DNA from: Oscillospiraceae bacterium
GTDB taxonomy: Bacteria > Bacillota > Clostridia > Oscillospirales > Ruminococcaceae
Length of the DNA stretch: 64,000 bases
Reading direction: 5' to 3'
NCBI GenBank assembly: GCA_004555865.1
Contig: SFJO01000001.1
Location: 62,001 to 126,000, forward strand
The number at the start of each line of letters is the position of its first letter. Positions within the stretch are counted from its first letter, which is position 1. Positions 41,987-50,970 of the stretch are shown piece by piece. The notes under the pieces are model-generated. The model did not search any database. It saw only the letters and a program-made list of their open reading frames with translations, and was not told where the DNA came from. A program made the position numbers and the translations under genes.

Positions 41987-43131
41987 GCGTCCTCCTGTTT
42001 GGGCAGATAGGGGGCCAGCTGCTCGGCCCGGGCCGCGTGCATCAGATAATAGCCGAACCGGCCGGCGCTGTCGGTCACTTTGCCCTCGTGCACCGGCTGC
42101 ACGTCCGCTTCCAGCAGATACTCCGGGTGCTGCGCTCTGAGCGCCTCCAGTACGTCCACATCCGCCTGGCCGAACACAAACCGGACGGCCGCCGCCTCGC
42201 CGGGGTGTTGCGGCGTAAGATCCGGCGCCTGCCCCAGCGCCACCTGGATGACCGCCCGCAGAAAGTCCACGCCGATGGAGCGCTCCACCAGGCTGCTGCC
42301 GATGAAGTCGCCGCCCATGCGCCCGCCGATCTCAATGAGGCGGATCGTCCCCGCCGGGGAGATTTTCAGCTCCGAGTGGGAGGCGCCGTTCCGGATGCCC
42401 AGCGTATCCAGCGCATGGAACACCACCTGCTTCACGGCGGCCAGCTGCTCCGGCTGCACCGGGGCCGGCTGGATGTGGCCGGTTTCCACAAAGCCGGGCG
42501 CACCGGTGGTGAATTTCTTGGTCATTGCCAGAAAGTGGTGCTGCCCCTGATAGGAGATGCACTCCACGCTGTATTCCTGCCCGACCGCAAACTCCTCCAC
42601 CAGGGCGGCCTTTTCAAAGCCCTGCCCCTTGGCGTTTTCAATGGCGTCGGCAAGACCCTCAGAGCATTCCACCTTGGTGATGCCCCGGCTGCCGGAGCGG
42701 TCCACCGGCTTCACGATGACCGGGTATTCCAGCGCCGCGGCCTTCAGCTCTTCCGCCGAATGCACCAGAATGCTTTTGGGTGACGGGTCACCGCCGGCCT
42801 CAAAGGCCAGGCGCATGGCGTGCTTATTGGTGGATTTTTCGGTGCATTCCATGGTGTTGCCGCACAGGCCCAGCCCGTTTGCCACATAGTTCACGGTGAT
42901 GGCCGCCAGATCCGAGGCAATGGTGCACACGCCGTCAATGCCGATGCGGCGGCACTGCTCCAGAATCTGCTCCTTTTCCACAATGCTGATGGGGTAAAAA
43001 TGGTCGGCAGTGGCTTCGCCCACATCTCCCGCCGCCCAGGCGAACACATGGGTTTCAAGCCCCATGGCCTTCGCCTTGAGAATCAGCGGGTTTTGCAGGT
43101 AGGAAGCGCCGATGATGGCCAGTTTTTTCAT
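41983..43131 (-). CDS. ATP-grasp ligase
   Basis: 382-residue carboxylate-amine or carboxylate-thiol ligase. An N-terminal Rossmann-like preATP domain starts MKKLAIIGASYLQNPLILKA. The ATP-grasp core has VIVKPVDRSGSRGI (phosphate loop, about residue 140), AALVEEFAVGQEYSVE (adenine and hinge) and IRLIEIGGRMGGD (metal ligands). The acceptor is unknown. I chose the ATG at 43131, with AAGGAGC upstream, as it gives the conserved N-terminus. It lies between rffA (31-nt gap) and the SMR pair (4-nt overlap), so it may attach an amino acid to the amino sugar made by RffA. Confidence 0.85.
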   Translation of the reverse strand: MKKLAIIGASYLQNPLILKAKAMGLETHVFAWAAGDVGEATADHFYPISIVEKEQILEQCRRIGIDGVCTIASDLAAITVNYVANGLGLCGNTMECTEKSTNKHAMRLAFEAGGDPSPKSILVHSAEELKAAALEYPVIVKPVDRSGSRGITKVECSEGLADAIENAKGQGFEKAALVEEFAVGQEYSVECISYQGQHHFLAMTKKFTTGAPGFVETGHIQPAPVQPEQLAAVKQVVFHALDTLGIRNGASHSELKISPAGTIRLIEIGGRMGGDFIGSSLVERSIGVDFLRAVIQVALGQAPDLTPQHPGEAAAVRFVFGQADVDVLEALRAQHPEYLLEADVQPVHEGKVTDSAGRFGYYLMHAARAEQLAPYLPKQEDA

Positions 43132-43162
43132 GGATGATGCTCCTTGTTTCATGGGTGGCCGC

Positions 43163-44314
43163 TCAGCGGTGCACCGGCTCGCCCTCATAGGCAAAAAAGT
43201 CATACACAAGGCGGATGACCTTTTCCAGGTCCTCCTGGGCCAGGCCGTAGTAGAGGGGCAGACGCACCAGGCGCTCGCTCTCTTTGGTGGTGTACACATC
43301 CTCACCGGCAAAGCGTCCGAACTTCAGGCCCGCCGGGGCGCTGTGCAGCGGCACATAGTGAAATACCGTGTGTACGTCATTTTCTTTCATATAATTGATG
43401 AAGGCCGTGCGCTCCTGAAGGTTTTTCAGCTTCAGGTAGTACATATGCGCGTTGTGCACACAGTCCTCCGGAATCACCGGCAGTTCCAGCTTGCCCTGCG
43501 CCTTCAGCGGGGCAAACGCCTCATCGTAGGCATTCCAGGTGGCCAGCCGGTTTTCGTTGATGGCATCCGCCTGCTCCAGCTGTGCCCACAGGTAGGCCGC
43601 ATTCAGCTCGCTGGGCAGGTAGCTGTCGCCGAAATCCACCCACGTGTACTTGTCCACCTGGCCGCGGAAGAACTTGGAGCGGTTGGTGCCCTTCTCCCGC
43701 AGAATTTCGGCCCGCTCGTTGTAGGCCTCGTTGTTGATGATGAGCGCACCGCCCTCGCCCATGGAGTAGTTTTTGGTCTCGTGGAAGGAGTAGCATCCGA
43801 AATCGCCGATGGTGCCCAGCGCCCGGCCCTTGTAGGTGCTCATCACGCCCTGGGCCGCATCCTCCACCACCATCAGGCCGTGCCGGCGGGCAAGGTCCAT
43901 GATGGCGTCCATCTCGCAGGCCACACCCGCATAGTGCATCACCACGATCACCTTGGTGCGCTCGGTGATGGCCGCCTCGATCTTGGTCTCATCAATGTTC
44001 ATGGTGTCCGGGCGCACATCCACAAACACTAGCTTGGCCCCGGCCAGCACGGCGGCGGTGGCGGTGCTGGAGAAGGTATAGCTGGGCAGGATGACCTCAT
44101 CCCCCGGCTTCAACTCGCACAGCAGCATGGCCATGTCCAGCGCCGTGGTGCCGCTGGTGGTCAACAGCGCCTTCTGGGCGTGGAACCGCTCTTCCAGCCA
44201 GGCATTGCACCGCTTGGTAAAGGGGCCATCGCCGCAGATCTTGCGGTTTTCCACCGCCTGGCGGATGTACTCCAGCTCATTGCCAACGTATGGGGGCTTG
44301 TTGAAATCAATCAT
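43163..44314 (-). CDS. rffA: dTDP-4-amino-4,6-dideoxygalactose transaminase (RffA/WecE type)
   Basis: PLP-dependent sugar aminotransferase of the DegT/DnrJ/EryC1 family. In the known pathway it converts dTDP-4-keto-6-deoxyglucose to dTDP-Fuc4N. The 383-residue product matches RffA closely: DFNKPPYVGNELEYI, CGDGPFTKRCNAWLEERF, VDVRPDTMNIDET and MHYAGVACEMD. The PLP lysine is Lys181 in FHETKNYSMGEGGA. The substrate would come from RfbA and RfbB, encoded 13 kb away. GGGAGGAAAAGG precedes the ATG at 44314. It heads the operon with the ATP-grasp and SMR genes. Confidence 0.9.
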   Translation of the reverse strand: MIDFNKPPYVGNELEYIRQAVENRKICGDGPFTKRCNAWLEERFHAQKALLTTSGTTALDMAMLLCELKPGDEVILPSYTFSSTATAAVLAGAKLVFVDVRPDTMNIDETKIEAAITERTKVIVVMHYAGVACEMDAIMDLARRHGLMVVEDAAQGVMSTYKGRALGTIGDFGCYSFHETKNYSMGEGGALIINNEAYNERAEILREKGTNRSKFFRGQVDKYTWVDFGDSYLPSELNAAYLWAQLEQADAINENRLATWNAYDEAFAPLKAQGKLELPVIPEDCVHNAHMYYLKLKNLQERTAFINYMKENDVHTVFHYVPLHSAPAGLKFGRFAGEDVYTTKESERLVRLPLYYGLAQEDLEKVIRLVYDFFAYEGEPVHR

Positions 44315-44348
44315 ATCCTTTTCCTCCCTGAGTTTCGGTGAGGGCCGC

Positions 44349-44491
44349 AAACGGGTTTGACCCGGCCCGAAGCGGCCGGGTGCCCGTTTTTCGTAAACCG
44401 GTGCCGCCCAGCCCCGGCTTTGGGCAGCGGGCCGTACCGCACAGCATTTCGTATTCATATCATTATACCATTGAAGCACAGCCGCACGCAA
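44349..44491 (-). promoter_or_regulatory. Promoter and structured leader of the rffA operon
   Basis: On the minus strand TTGCGT (44486-44491) and TATAAT (44462-44467) are 18 nt apart. The 150-nt leader contains a nested hairpin: outer AAACGGG/CCCGTTT (44349-44355 and 44383-44389) and inner CCCGGCC/GGCCGGG (44361-44380). No U-run follows it. Confidence 0.55.
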
Positions 44492-44517
44492 CACAGCGCG
44501 CCTTTGAACGATACAAC

Positions 44518-44552
44518 AAAAAACCGCCAACGCGATTGCGCTGGCGGTTTTT
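44518..44552 (-). terminator. Terminator of the tRNA-Phe/tRNA-Gly transcript
   Basis: Stem AAACCGCCAGCGC paired around 44521-44550 with a 4-nt loop is followed on the minus strand by TTTTTT (44518-44523). It lies 6 nt after the tRNA-Gly. Confidence 0.8.
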
Positions 44553-44557
44553 CAATA

Positions 44558-44633
44558 TGGAGCGGCTTACGAGGCTCGAACTCGCTACCTCCACCTTGGC
44601 AAGGTGGCGCTCTACCAGATGAGCTAAAGCCGC
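44558..44633 (-). tRNA. tRNA-Gly (anticodon GCC)
   Basis: 76 nt including an encoded CCA. Acceptor GCGGCTT pairs with AAGCCGC; D arm GCTC/GAGC; anticodon stem CCACC/GGTGG with loop TTGCCAA, so the anticodon is GCC; T arm GCGAG-TTCGAGC-CTCGT. It lies 1 nt downstream of tRNA-Phe in the same transcript. Confidence 0.95.
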
Positions 44634-44634
44634 A

Positions 44635-44710
44635 TGGTGCCTCCGATCGGAATCGAACCAATGACACGGGGATTTTCAGTCCCCTGCTCTACCGACTGAG
44701 CTACAGAGGC
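44635..44710 (-). tRNA. tRNA-Phe (anticodon GAA)
   Basis: 76 nt with encoded CCA. Acceptor GCCTCTG pairs with CGGAGGC by the usual seven positions; D arm GCTC/GAGC; anticodon stem GGGGA/TCCCC with loop CTGAAAA, so the anticodon is GAA; T arm contains GGTTCGATTCC. First of two tRNAs on this transcript. Confidence 0.95.
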
Positions 44711-45094
44711 TTGGCAGACTCAGGAACCGATCTTCTCATGTGTGTTCTTCATGGTGTCTCGCTCCCGACGACTTTGTTATTATGCCATAGAATCCGGCCA
44801 AAGTCAAGCGTTTTCGGCACAAATTTTGGAAGTTTTTTGTACTTTCGGATTTATCGCGCCAATTCGATGGTTTATTTTCACAATTTTGGTTTTTGCGGCC
44901 GGTTTTTCTGCCGTTTTTTAGGATGTGTTTTAGAGTTTCCCTGAAATTCTCCCCCAAAAATTTTGTTTGCTTTTTCTCTGCACAGGCTTTCTGCGCACCG
45001 TTTCCCGCCCGGGAAGCGATCCGCATCGGCCGCCGCCTTTTATCCGCGCTTTGGGCTGCTCCTGCCGCTTTTCTCTCCGCCTGCCGCCCTGTCC
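44711..45094. other. AT-rich gap upstream of the tRNAs
   Basis: On the minus strand the tRNA promoter is TTGACT (44802-44807) and CATAAT (44779-44784), 17 nt apart, about 65 nt from the tRNA-Phe start. The rest, 44810-45090, is more AT-rich than the genes and holds poly-T tracts but no open frame or repeat that I could support. Confidence 0.6.
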
Positions 45095-45150
45095 AAAAAA
45101 ATCAGGCACAGCAGCCTGCCCGTTGCCGGGCGGCGCTGTGCCTGATTTTT
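45095..45150. terminator. Terminator downstream of the Opp-type operon
   Basis: A long stem, AAAAATCAGGCACAGC and GCTGTGCCTGATTTTT, closes a GC-rich loop (45095-45150). T-runs on both sides let it work in either direction. It is 86 nt past the last ABC gene. Between them GCAATGCG occurs twice. Confidence 0.75.
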
Positions 45151-45235
45151 CACGCGTTCTTCGCGTTCTTCTTTTATCGGATGCATCTTATGCAATGCGC
45201 AGATGCTGCAATGCGAAACGCCTGTGCCTGCCGGT

Positions 45236-45970
45236 TCAATCGGCCGCCGCCAGAAGCTGGCGTGTGTACTCCTGCTGGGGGTGGTCAAAGATCTCATCCA
45301 CGGTCCCCTGCTCCACAATGCGGCCCTGCTTCATCACCAGCACTCGGTCGCACAGCTGGTACACCACGTTCAGGTCATGGCTGATGAACAGATAGCTCAG
45401 GTCCAGCTCGTCCCGCAGCTCCCGCAGCAGCTTCAGGATCTGCGCCTGAATGGTCACGTCCAGCGCGCTCACCGGTTCATCCGCAATGAGAAAGCGGGGC
45501 CGCTGAATCAGCGCGATGGCAATACTCACCCGCTGGCGCTGGCCGCCGGACAGCTCGCCCGGCTTCGCCGCCAGGCATTCCTCCGGCAGCTCCACCCGGC
45601 GCAACATTTCCCGCACCCGCTTTTTGCGTTCGGCCGCATCGTACTTGCCGAAAATGCGCAGCGGCTCTTCCATGCTCCAGCCCACGGTGTAGGCCGGGTT
45701 CAGGCTGCTGTACGGGTCCTGAAAAATCATCTGGGGCCGCTTGGTGTAATGAATGACCTGCCCCTCGTCCGGCTTCACCATGCCCAGAATCGTGCGGGCC
45801 AGGGTCGATTTTCCGGTGCCGGACTCGCCCACCAGACCCAGGATCTCGCCCCGGTGCACCTGAAAGCTCACATCGTGCAGCACTTTTTGATATTCGCCCT
45901 TGAACAGCAGGCCGCCGGTGTGGTAGCCGCTGGTCACATGCTGCAGTTCCAATACCAATTCGTCAGTCAC
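45236..45970 (-). CDS. Oligopeptide/nickel-type ABC transporter ATPase (OppF-like)
   Basis: 244-residue ATP-binding subunit of a peptide/nickel-family importer. Walker A is [12 protein letters not shown] (about 46-56), the signature is [12 protein letters not shown], and Walker B is [14 protein letters not shown]. It lacks the C-terminal zinc-cluster extension found in longer OppD and OppF proteins, so it is a short form. Its start overlaps the OppD-like gene by 8 nt. It is last in the five-gene operon. Confidence 0.93.
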   Translation of the reverse strand: MTDELVLELQHVTSGYHTGGLLFKGEYQKVLHDVSFQVHRGEILGLVGESGTGKSTLARTILGMVKPDEGQVIHYTKRPQMIFQDPYSSLNPAYTVGWSMEEPLRIFGKYDAAERKKRVREMLRRVELPEECLAAKPGELSGGQRQRVSIAIALIQRPRFLIADEPVSALDVTIQAQILKLLRELRDELDLSYLFISHDLNVVYQLCDRVLVMKQGRIVEQGTVDEIFDHPQQEYTRQLLAAAD

Positions 45971-46775
45971 AGCCGTCCTCCCTTCTGGCCATGGGCCGCC
46001 GGTTGCGGGTGGGAATGGCCGCGATCAGGCGGCGGGTGTATTCCTGCTGGGGTGCCTGCATGATGGCATCGGTGAGGCCCTCTTCCACCAGCCGGCCCCG
46101 CTGCATCACCGCCACATGGGTGCACAGCTTCTGCACCACCCGAAGGTTGTGGGAGATGAACAGCATGGACATACCGTATTCCCGGTTCAGTTTCTTCAAA
46201 AGCTCCAGAATCTGTGCCTGAATGGTCACATCCAGCGCCGTGGTCGGCTCATCCAGCAGCAGCAGCCGGGGCCGGGTGACAATGGCGGCCGCGATCATGG
46301 CGCGCTGCAGCATACCGCCGGACAGTTCGTGAGGGTACTTGTTGTACACGCCCTCCGGGTCGGGCAGTTCCACATCGGCCAGCGCCTGAATGGCCTTTTC
46401 CCGGCGCTGGGCTGCAGTCAGCTCCTTTGCGTGAAGCAGCAGCGTTTCCTCCACCTGGGCGCCCACCTTCATCAGCGGGTCCATGGCGCTCATCGGCTCC
46501 TGAAACACCACGCCGATCTCCTTGCCCTGCCGGGCGCGGAGAAGGGCCCGGGGCAGGTGCAGCAGATCCGTGCCGTCCAGCAGGATCTGGCCGGAATAGC
46601 TGCACTGCCGCCGCGGCAGAAGGCCCGCCACGCTCATGGCCGTGACGGACTTGCCCGAACCGGACTCGCCCACCAGGCCCAGAATCTCGCCATCCGGGAT
46701 GGTGAGGGAGATGCCCGCCACGGCTTCCCGTGTGCGGTTGAGGAATTTTACATGAAGGTCTTGGATCTCCAGCAT
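45963..46775 (-). CDS. Oligopeptide/nickel-type ABC transporter ATPase (OppD-like)
   Basis: 270-residue ATP-binding subunit. Walker A is [11 protein letters not shown] (about 34-43), the signature is [12 protein letters not shown], and Walker B is [14 protein letters not shown]. It should pair with the OppF-like ATPase below the two permeases. The ATG shares one base with the end of the OppC-like gene, and the end overlaps the OppF-like start by 8 nt. Confidence 0.93.
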   Translation of the reverse strand: MLEIQDLHVKFLNRTREAVAGISLTIPDGEILGLVGESGSGKSVTAMSVAGLLPRRQCSYSGQILLDGTDLLHLPRALLRARQGKEIGVVFQEPMSAMDPLMKVGAQVEETLLLHAKELTAAQRREKAIQALADVELPDPEGVYNKYPHELSGGMLQRAMIAAAIVTRPRLLLLDEPTTALDVTIQAQILELLKKLNREYGMSMLFISHNLRVVQKLCTHVAVMQRGRLVEEGLTDAIMQAPQQEYTRRLIAAIPTRNRRPMARREDGCD

Positions 46776-47590
46776 CAGCCCACCCCCTTGTTCTGGCGGT
46801 TCATGCCCTCACCAATGAGGCCCACGCCGAAAATAAGCAGCACAATGGTCATGCCGGTGCACAGCGCATACCAGGGCGCCGCGCTGAGCATACTCTGGGA
46901 TTCCGACAGCATGTAGCCCAGCGAGGCATCCGGGGGCTTGACGCCGATGCCCAGATAACTCATGGAGGCCTCCGCCAGCACGGCGTTGTTGAAGCCGATG
47001 GTAAAAGCCGGAAGCAGCACATGCAGGGTGTTGGGCAGAATCTGCACCGCCAGAATGCGCAGGGACGAGGCACCCATCAGGCGGGCGCTCTTTACATAGT
47101 TGGCATCCCGCAGGGCGGCAAAGGCCGTGCGGGAAACCCGGGCGAAGCTGGGCACAAACACGATGGACAGGGCAATGACCACGTTGTATTTGCCGCTGCC
47201 CAGCACACTCACGATCACCAGAGCCAGCAGCACGCTGGGGAAGGCGTTCAGCGCATCGTTCAGGCGCATGAGCACCTCATCCACAATGCCGCCGAAGTAG
47301 CCGGTGAGCGCGCCCACCAGCACCCCGATGCCGCCGCCCAGCAGCACGGTGGAAAGTGCGATCACAGCGGTGGTGCCCGCGCCCTTCAGCACGCGGCTGA
47401 AAATGTCCCGCCCGAAGTTGTCGGTTCCCATCAGATGGGCAAAACTTGGGGCCGAAAGCTTGGCCGAGCCGGAAATGGCCGTGGGGTCGTAGGGCGTCCA
47501 GAAAAAACCCAGCAGGATCAGCGCCGCCATCACGCCGGTAAGAATCAGCCCCGCCGTCAGATAGGGGCTGCGGTTCATCCGTTTTTTCAC
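46775..47590 (-). CDS. ABC transporter permease (OppC/DppC-like)
   Basis: 271-residue inner-membrane subunit. An N-terminal OppC segment (LGFFWTPYDPTAISGSAKLSAPSFAHLMGTDNFGRDIF) is followed by the binding-protein-dependent permease domain of five helices with the EAA-like loop AFAALRDANYVKSARLMGAS. It overlaps the OppB-like gene by 4 nt. With the OppB-like subunit it forms the channel. Confidence 0.94.
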   Translation of the reverse strand: MKKRMNRSPYLTAGLILTGVMAALILLGFFWTPYDPTAISGSAKLSAPSFAHLMGTDNFGRDIFSRVLKGAGTTAVIALSTVLLGGGIGVLVGALTGYFGGIVDEVLMRLNDALNAFPSVLLALVIVSVLGSGKYNVVIALSIVFVPSFARVSRTAFAALRDANYVKSARLMGASSLRILAVQILPNTLHVLLPAFTIGFNNAVLAEASMSYLGIGVKPPDASLGYMLSESQSMLSAAPWYALCTGMTIVLLIFGVGLIGEGMNRQNKGVG

Positions 47591-48540
47591 TGCGCGTCAC
47601 CTCCCAGATTCAGCCGGGGGTCAATGCGCCGGTTGATCACATCGGCCAGCGTGCCCGCCAGCACTACCCACAGGGCCAGAATCACCACAATGACCTGCAC
47701 CACCGGGTAGTCCCGGTTGCTGATGGAGGCCATCAGCAGCCGGCCCAGGCCGGGCACCGCAAACACCTGTTCCACCACAATGCTGCCGGCCACAATTTCG
47801 GCCATGGTCTGGGCCAGGAAGGTGACCACCGGCACCAGAGAGTTTTTCAGCACATGGCGGCGCAGCACCATGCCCCAATCGTTGCCGCGGGAAATGGCGG
47901 TGCGCACATAGTCCTTGTTCATTTCGCTGAGAATGGTGCTGCGCAGCATCCGCACCGTCATGGCAATGCGGGGCAGTGCCAGCGCCATGGCCGGGAACAG
48001 CAGGTACCAGAGGCTGCCCACTGCGTCCTGGCCGAAACCGGGAAATTTGCCGTGGACGAACCACCCCAGCATCAGGCTGAACACCCAGGTAAACAGCAGG
48101 CCGGTGAAGAAGGGCGGCACCGCCATGAAGAACTGGTTCAGGGTGGTGAACAGCGCATCGGCCCGGCCGCCCGCATGGCGGGCGCTCCACATCCCCAGGG
48201 GAATGCTGACGATTACCGTCAGCACAAAGGCAAGAAAGCTCAGGCAGAGCGTCAGCCCCAGCTTGGGGGCGATCAGCTGCCCCACCGGAAGCTTGTAGCT
48301 GTACGAAGTGCCCAGATTGCCGGTAAAGAACCCGGCCAGCCACTGCCCGTAGCGAACCAGCAGCGGCTGGTTCAGCCCCAGCTGCTCCCGCAGGGCGGCC
48401 AGCTTTTCGGGGGTGGCCTCGGTGCCCAGCATGGCCTGTGCCGGGTCGCCGGAGATGAGATCGAAGGCGATGAACGTCAAAAGGGAGACGACCACCATGG
48501 TAAACAGAAAAGCCGTCAGCTTTTTCACTGTATATCGCAT
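47587..48540 (-). CDS. ABC transporter permease (OppB/DppB-like)
   Basis: 317-residue inner-membrane subunit. It starts MRYTVKKLTAFLFTMVVVSLLTF and has the family segment GDPAQAMLGTEATPEKLAALREQLGL between TM1 and TM2, and the EAA loop MLRSTILSEMNKDYVRTAISRGN. It lies 42 nt after the binding-protein gene. GGGGGATG-type sequence before the ATG serves as ribosome site. Confidence 0.94.
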   Translation of the reverse strand: MRYTVKKLTAFLFTMVVVSLLTFIAFDLISGDPAQAMLGTEATPEKLAALREQLGLNQPLLVRYGQWLAGFFTGNLGTSYSYKLPVGQLIAPKLGLTLCLSFLAFVLTVIVSIPLGMWSARHAGGRADALFTTLNQFFMAVPPFFTGLLFTWVFSLMLGWFVHGKFPGFGQDAVGSLWYLLFPAMALALPRIAMTVRMLRSTILSEMNKDYVRTAISRGNDWGMVLRRHVLKNSLVPVVTFLAQTMAEIVAGSIVVEQVFAVPGLGRLLMASISNRDYPVVQVIVVILALWVVLAGTLADVINRRIDPRLNLGGDAQ

Positions 48541-48582
48541 GGTGTCATCCCCCTTTCGGGTCGGGCGTTCAGCGCCCGCTCA

Positions 48583-50127
48583 TCACTGCACATAATGGAC
48601 AGTGGACAGATCCAGAACATAGATGGGATAGAAGTTCAGCCCATCCAGATTGCTGCGCATGGCAACCAGGTCGGCCAGGTCCTGGATGTACACATTGGCA
48701 GCGTTTTCGGCCAGACGGGTCTCCATCTGCTTGTACAGCGCAGTCTGCTCGGCATCGTCGGCCGTGGCCTGTGCCTGGGCAAACAGAGCGTCGTACTCGG
48801 GATCGTTGTAGTTGATAAAGTTGTTGGAAGCGGTGGAAGTGAAGCGCTCCAGCAGGGCACGGGCGGTCATGTTGGAAGCATCCACACCCACAACCGTGGC
48901 CTGATACTGGCGGCCGGTGTACACATCGCTCAGCCAGCTGGCCCACTCAACGGGCTGGATGGTGGCGTTCACGCCGATGGCCTTCAGCTGCTCCACCAAC
49001 ACCTGGGCGGTGTCCATGTGGGGCTGGTAGTTGCTGGGCACGGTGATGGTCATATCAAAGCCGTCGGGGTAGCCCGCCTCGGTGAGCAGCTCCTTGGCCT
49101 TCTCGATGTTCTGGGTGTAGTAATCGGTCAGTTCCGGCACAAAGTACTTGCCGAAGGCGGGGTACATGCTGGAGCCGATCGCCGCGCCGTGGCCGTCCGC
49201 GATCATGTCCATGATCTGCTGCTTGTCCACTGCGTAACTCAGGGCCTGACGCACACGCACGTCGTCAAAGGGGGCAACGTCGTTGTTCAGGTACATGGCC
49301 TGCACCAGGTTCATGGTGCCCTCCAGCACGTTGAACTGGCTCTGGTCCAGCTGGGCCACCTGGGTGCTGTTCAGGTGGGCGCACAGGTCAATGGCGCCGC
49401 TCTGGAGGCTCAGCACCAGGCTGTCGGCGTTCTCGATGATCTTAAAGGTCACCTTGTCCAGCTGGGCGGGGGTGCCCCAGTACTCGTCAAACTTCTCCAG
49501 CACAATGCTGTCCTGCGCGGTGCGGGAGATGAACTTGAAGGGGCCGGTGCCCACGGGGGCCGTGTCCTGCTGGTCGTAATCGGCGGGCAGGATGGCGGTG
49601 GTGAGGTAAGCCAGGAACTCGTTGTCCGGCGCTTTCAGGGTGATGGCCACGGTCTGGTCATCCACCTTTTCCACCGACTCAATGGCCTTGAAGGCGGGAA
49701 CCAGAGGCTCGCCGGCGGTGGCATCGGCGCACCGCTGAATGGAATAGACCACATCGTCCGCGGTCACGGTTTCGCCGTTATGGAACTTCACGCCCTGACG
49801 CAGGGTGAAGGTATAGGTTTTCTGGTCGTCCGAGAGGGTGTAGCTCTCGGCAATGGCCGGGGTCAGGTCGCCGTCCGAGGTGGGCTTCATCAGGCCCTCA
49901 AACACGTTGAACATGACCTCTTTGGTGCCGGCTGCCACAGCCAGATGGGGGTCCAGGCTCTCATCCAGGTCCTGGGCAATGCCCACGGTGATCTCGTTTG
50001 CCTGGGGGGCAGCGCTCTCGCTGGCGGAAGAGGCGGCTGCGCTGGAACTGCTGCTGCCGGAGCATCCGCTCAGTACAGCGCACAGCATGGCCGCCGCCAA
50101 AGCGGCTGCAAAGATGCGTTTCTTCAT
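48583..50127 (-). CDS. Solute-binding lipoprotein, family 5 (peptide/nickel type)
   Basis: 514-residue extracellular binding protein. A signal peptide with lipobox LSGC (Cys22) is followed by a Ser/Ala-rich linker and the SBP_bac_5 fold, with the family region around TFTLRQGVKFHNGETVTADDVVYSI. The ligand may be a peptide, nickel or other compound; the sequence alone does not decide. I chose the ATG at 50127 because GGAGAAAAAC lies upstream and the signal peptide begins there. As first gene of the operon it is preceded by a long leader. Confidence 0.94.
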   Translation of the reverse strand: MKKRIFAAALAAAMLCAVLSGCSGSSSSSAAASSASESAAPQANEITVGIAQDLDESLDPHLAVAAGTKEVMFNVFEGLMKPTSDGDLTPAIAESYTLSDDQKTYTFTLRQGVKFHNGETVTADDVVYSIQRCADATAGEPLVPAFKAIESVEKVDDQTVAITLKAPDNEFLAYLTTAILPADYDQQDTAPVGTGPFKFISRTAQDSIVLEKFDEYWGTPAQLDKVTFKIIENADSLVLSLQSGAIDLCAHLNSTQVAQLDQSQFNVLEGTMNLVQAMYLNNDVAPFDDVRVRQALSYAVDKQQIMDMIADGHGAAIGSSMYPAFGKYFVPELTDYYTQNIEKAKELLTEAGYPDGFDMTITVPSNYQPHMDTAQVLVEQLKAIGVNATIQPVEWASWLSDVYTGRQYQATVVGVDASNMTARALLERFTSTASNNFINYNDPEYDALFAQAQATADDAEQTALYKQMETRLAENAANVYIQDLADLVAMRSNLDGLNFYPIYVLDLSTVHYVQ

Positions 50128-50308
50128 TTGTTTTTCTCCTTCTTCATCGCCGCCCTGCCCTTTTGGCAGCGGTCGGCGTGGGAACGGGGCGGCAAATGCC
50201 GCCGGTGGACGGCCCCTTTTGACTGCAAAGCGGGGCTCTGACTTGCTGCGCCTTCTCCGCGCAGTCCGTTCAGAGAAGCTCTCTGTTCCGGCCGCGCCGT
50301 TTTTGCGC

Positions 50309-50389
50309 AAAAAAGGGCCTTTGGTCTTCCTTATGATCCCAACAGGCCCTGTAAGGCAATATTGTACACGAATTCTGTTCCAAATGCAA
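50309..50389 (-). promoter_or_regulatory. Promoter and candidate attenuator of the Opp-type operon
   Basis: On the minus strand TTGCAT (50384-50389) and TACAAT (50361-50366) are 17 nt apart. Starting about 10 nt into the transcript, GGGCCT (50344-50349 complement) can pair with AGGCCC (50315-50320), followed by TTTTTT (50309-50314). This is an intrinsic-terminator shape placed 180 nt before the first start codon. The arms are only 6-7 bp, with a loop of about 23 nt. Confidence 0.5.
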
Positions 50390-50448
50390 GTCTTTTATTC
50401 AAAACGCCCGCCAATACCCGCCGTGCGCAGAAGCGTCCTTTGCAAAAC

Positions 50449-50484
50449 GCAAGGCGGCGCAGCCCTTCGGGGCTGCGCCGCCTT
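50449..50484 (-). terminator. Terminator downstream of the zinc-ribbon gene
   Basis: 15-bp perfect stem AAGGCGGCGCAGCCC/GGGCTGCGCCGCCTT with loop TTCG (50451-50484), followed on the minus strand by GCGTTTTGC. Very stable. Confidence 0.7.
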
Positions 50485-50549
50485 GGAAAGAACATGATTG
50501 ATTTGATTGGTACCCCAAAGAGCGCCGGACCAAACCCAGAAGCGGATGC

Positions 50550-50831
50550 TTACTGGTTCTTCATCTTAGCGAAGCAGTCGCTGCAGTACACAGGACGATC
50601 CTCGCGGGGCTGGAAGGGCACGCGAGCAACCTTGCCGCAAGCAGCGCAGGTAGCCTCGTACATGGTGCGGGTGCCGGTGTGAGCGCCGCCATTCTTGCGG
50701 GCGTCACGGCAGGCCTTGCAGCGCTGGGGCTCGTTCTCAAAGCCACGGCTGGCGTAGAACTCCTGCTCACCAGCGGTGAAAACGAACTCCTTGCCGCACT
50801 CTTTGCAAACCAAAGTCTTGTCTTCGAACAT
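50550..50831 (-). CDS. Zinc-ribbon protein with four CxxC pairs
   Basis: 93-residue protein with four Cys-x2-Cys knuckles: 9/12 (CKECGKEF), 38/41 (CKACRDAR), 62/65 (CAACGK) and 83/86 (CSDCF). The pattern fits the zinc-ribbon family in which two such pairs form one ribbon (zf_Tbcl type) plus a CxxC-x17-CxxC second ribbon. It probably binds nucleic acid or protein; its role is unknown. The start follows AGAGGAGATATC. It has its own promoter. Confidence 0.85.
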   Translation of the reverse strand: MFEDKTLVCKECGKEFVFTAGEQEFYASRGFENEPQRCKACRDARKNGGAHTGTRTMYEATCAACGKVARVPFQPREDRPVYCSDCFAKMKNQ

Positions 50832-50917
50832 TGCTAGATATCTCCTCTAGTTTTAGATTTTTGCCCGCGGAAGGATTTCAACCGTTCACCTTTGGCTTTG
50901 GGGAACCAACGCTCTGA

Positions 50918-50945
50918 ATGTTAAGCTACTGGGGCATATATACAA
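50918..50945 (-). promoter_or_regulatory. Predicted promoter of the zinc-ribbon gene
   Basis: On the minus strand TTGTAT (50940-50945) and TAACAT (50918-50923) are 16 nt apart, about 90 nt upstream of the start. Confidence 0.5.
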
Positions 50946-50970
50946 AAGCCAACGGCTTTTGGCGAAGGGG

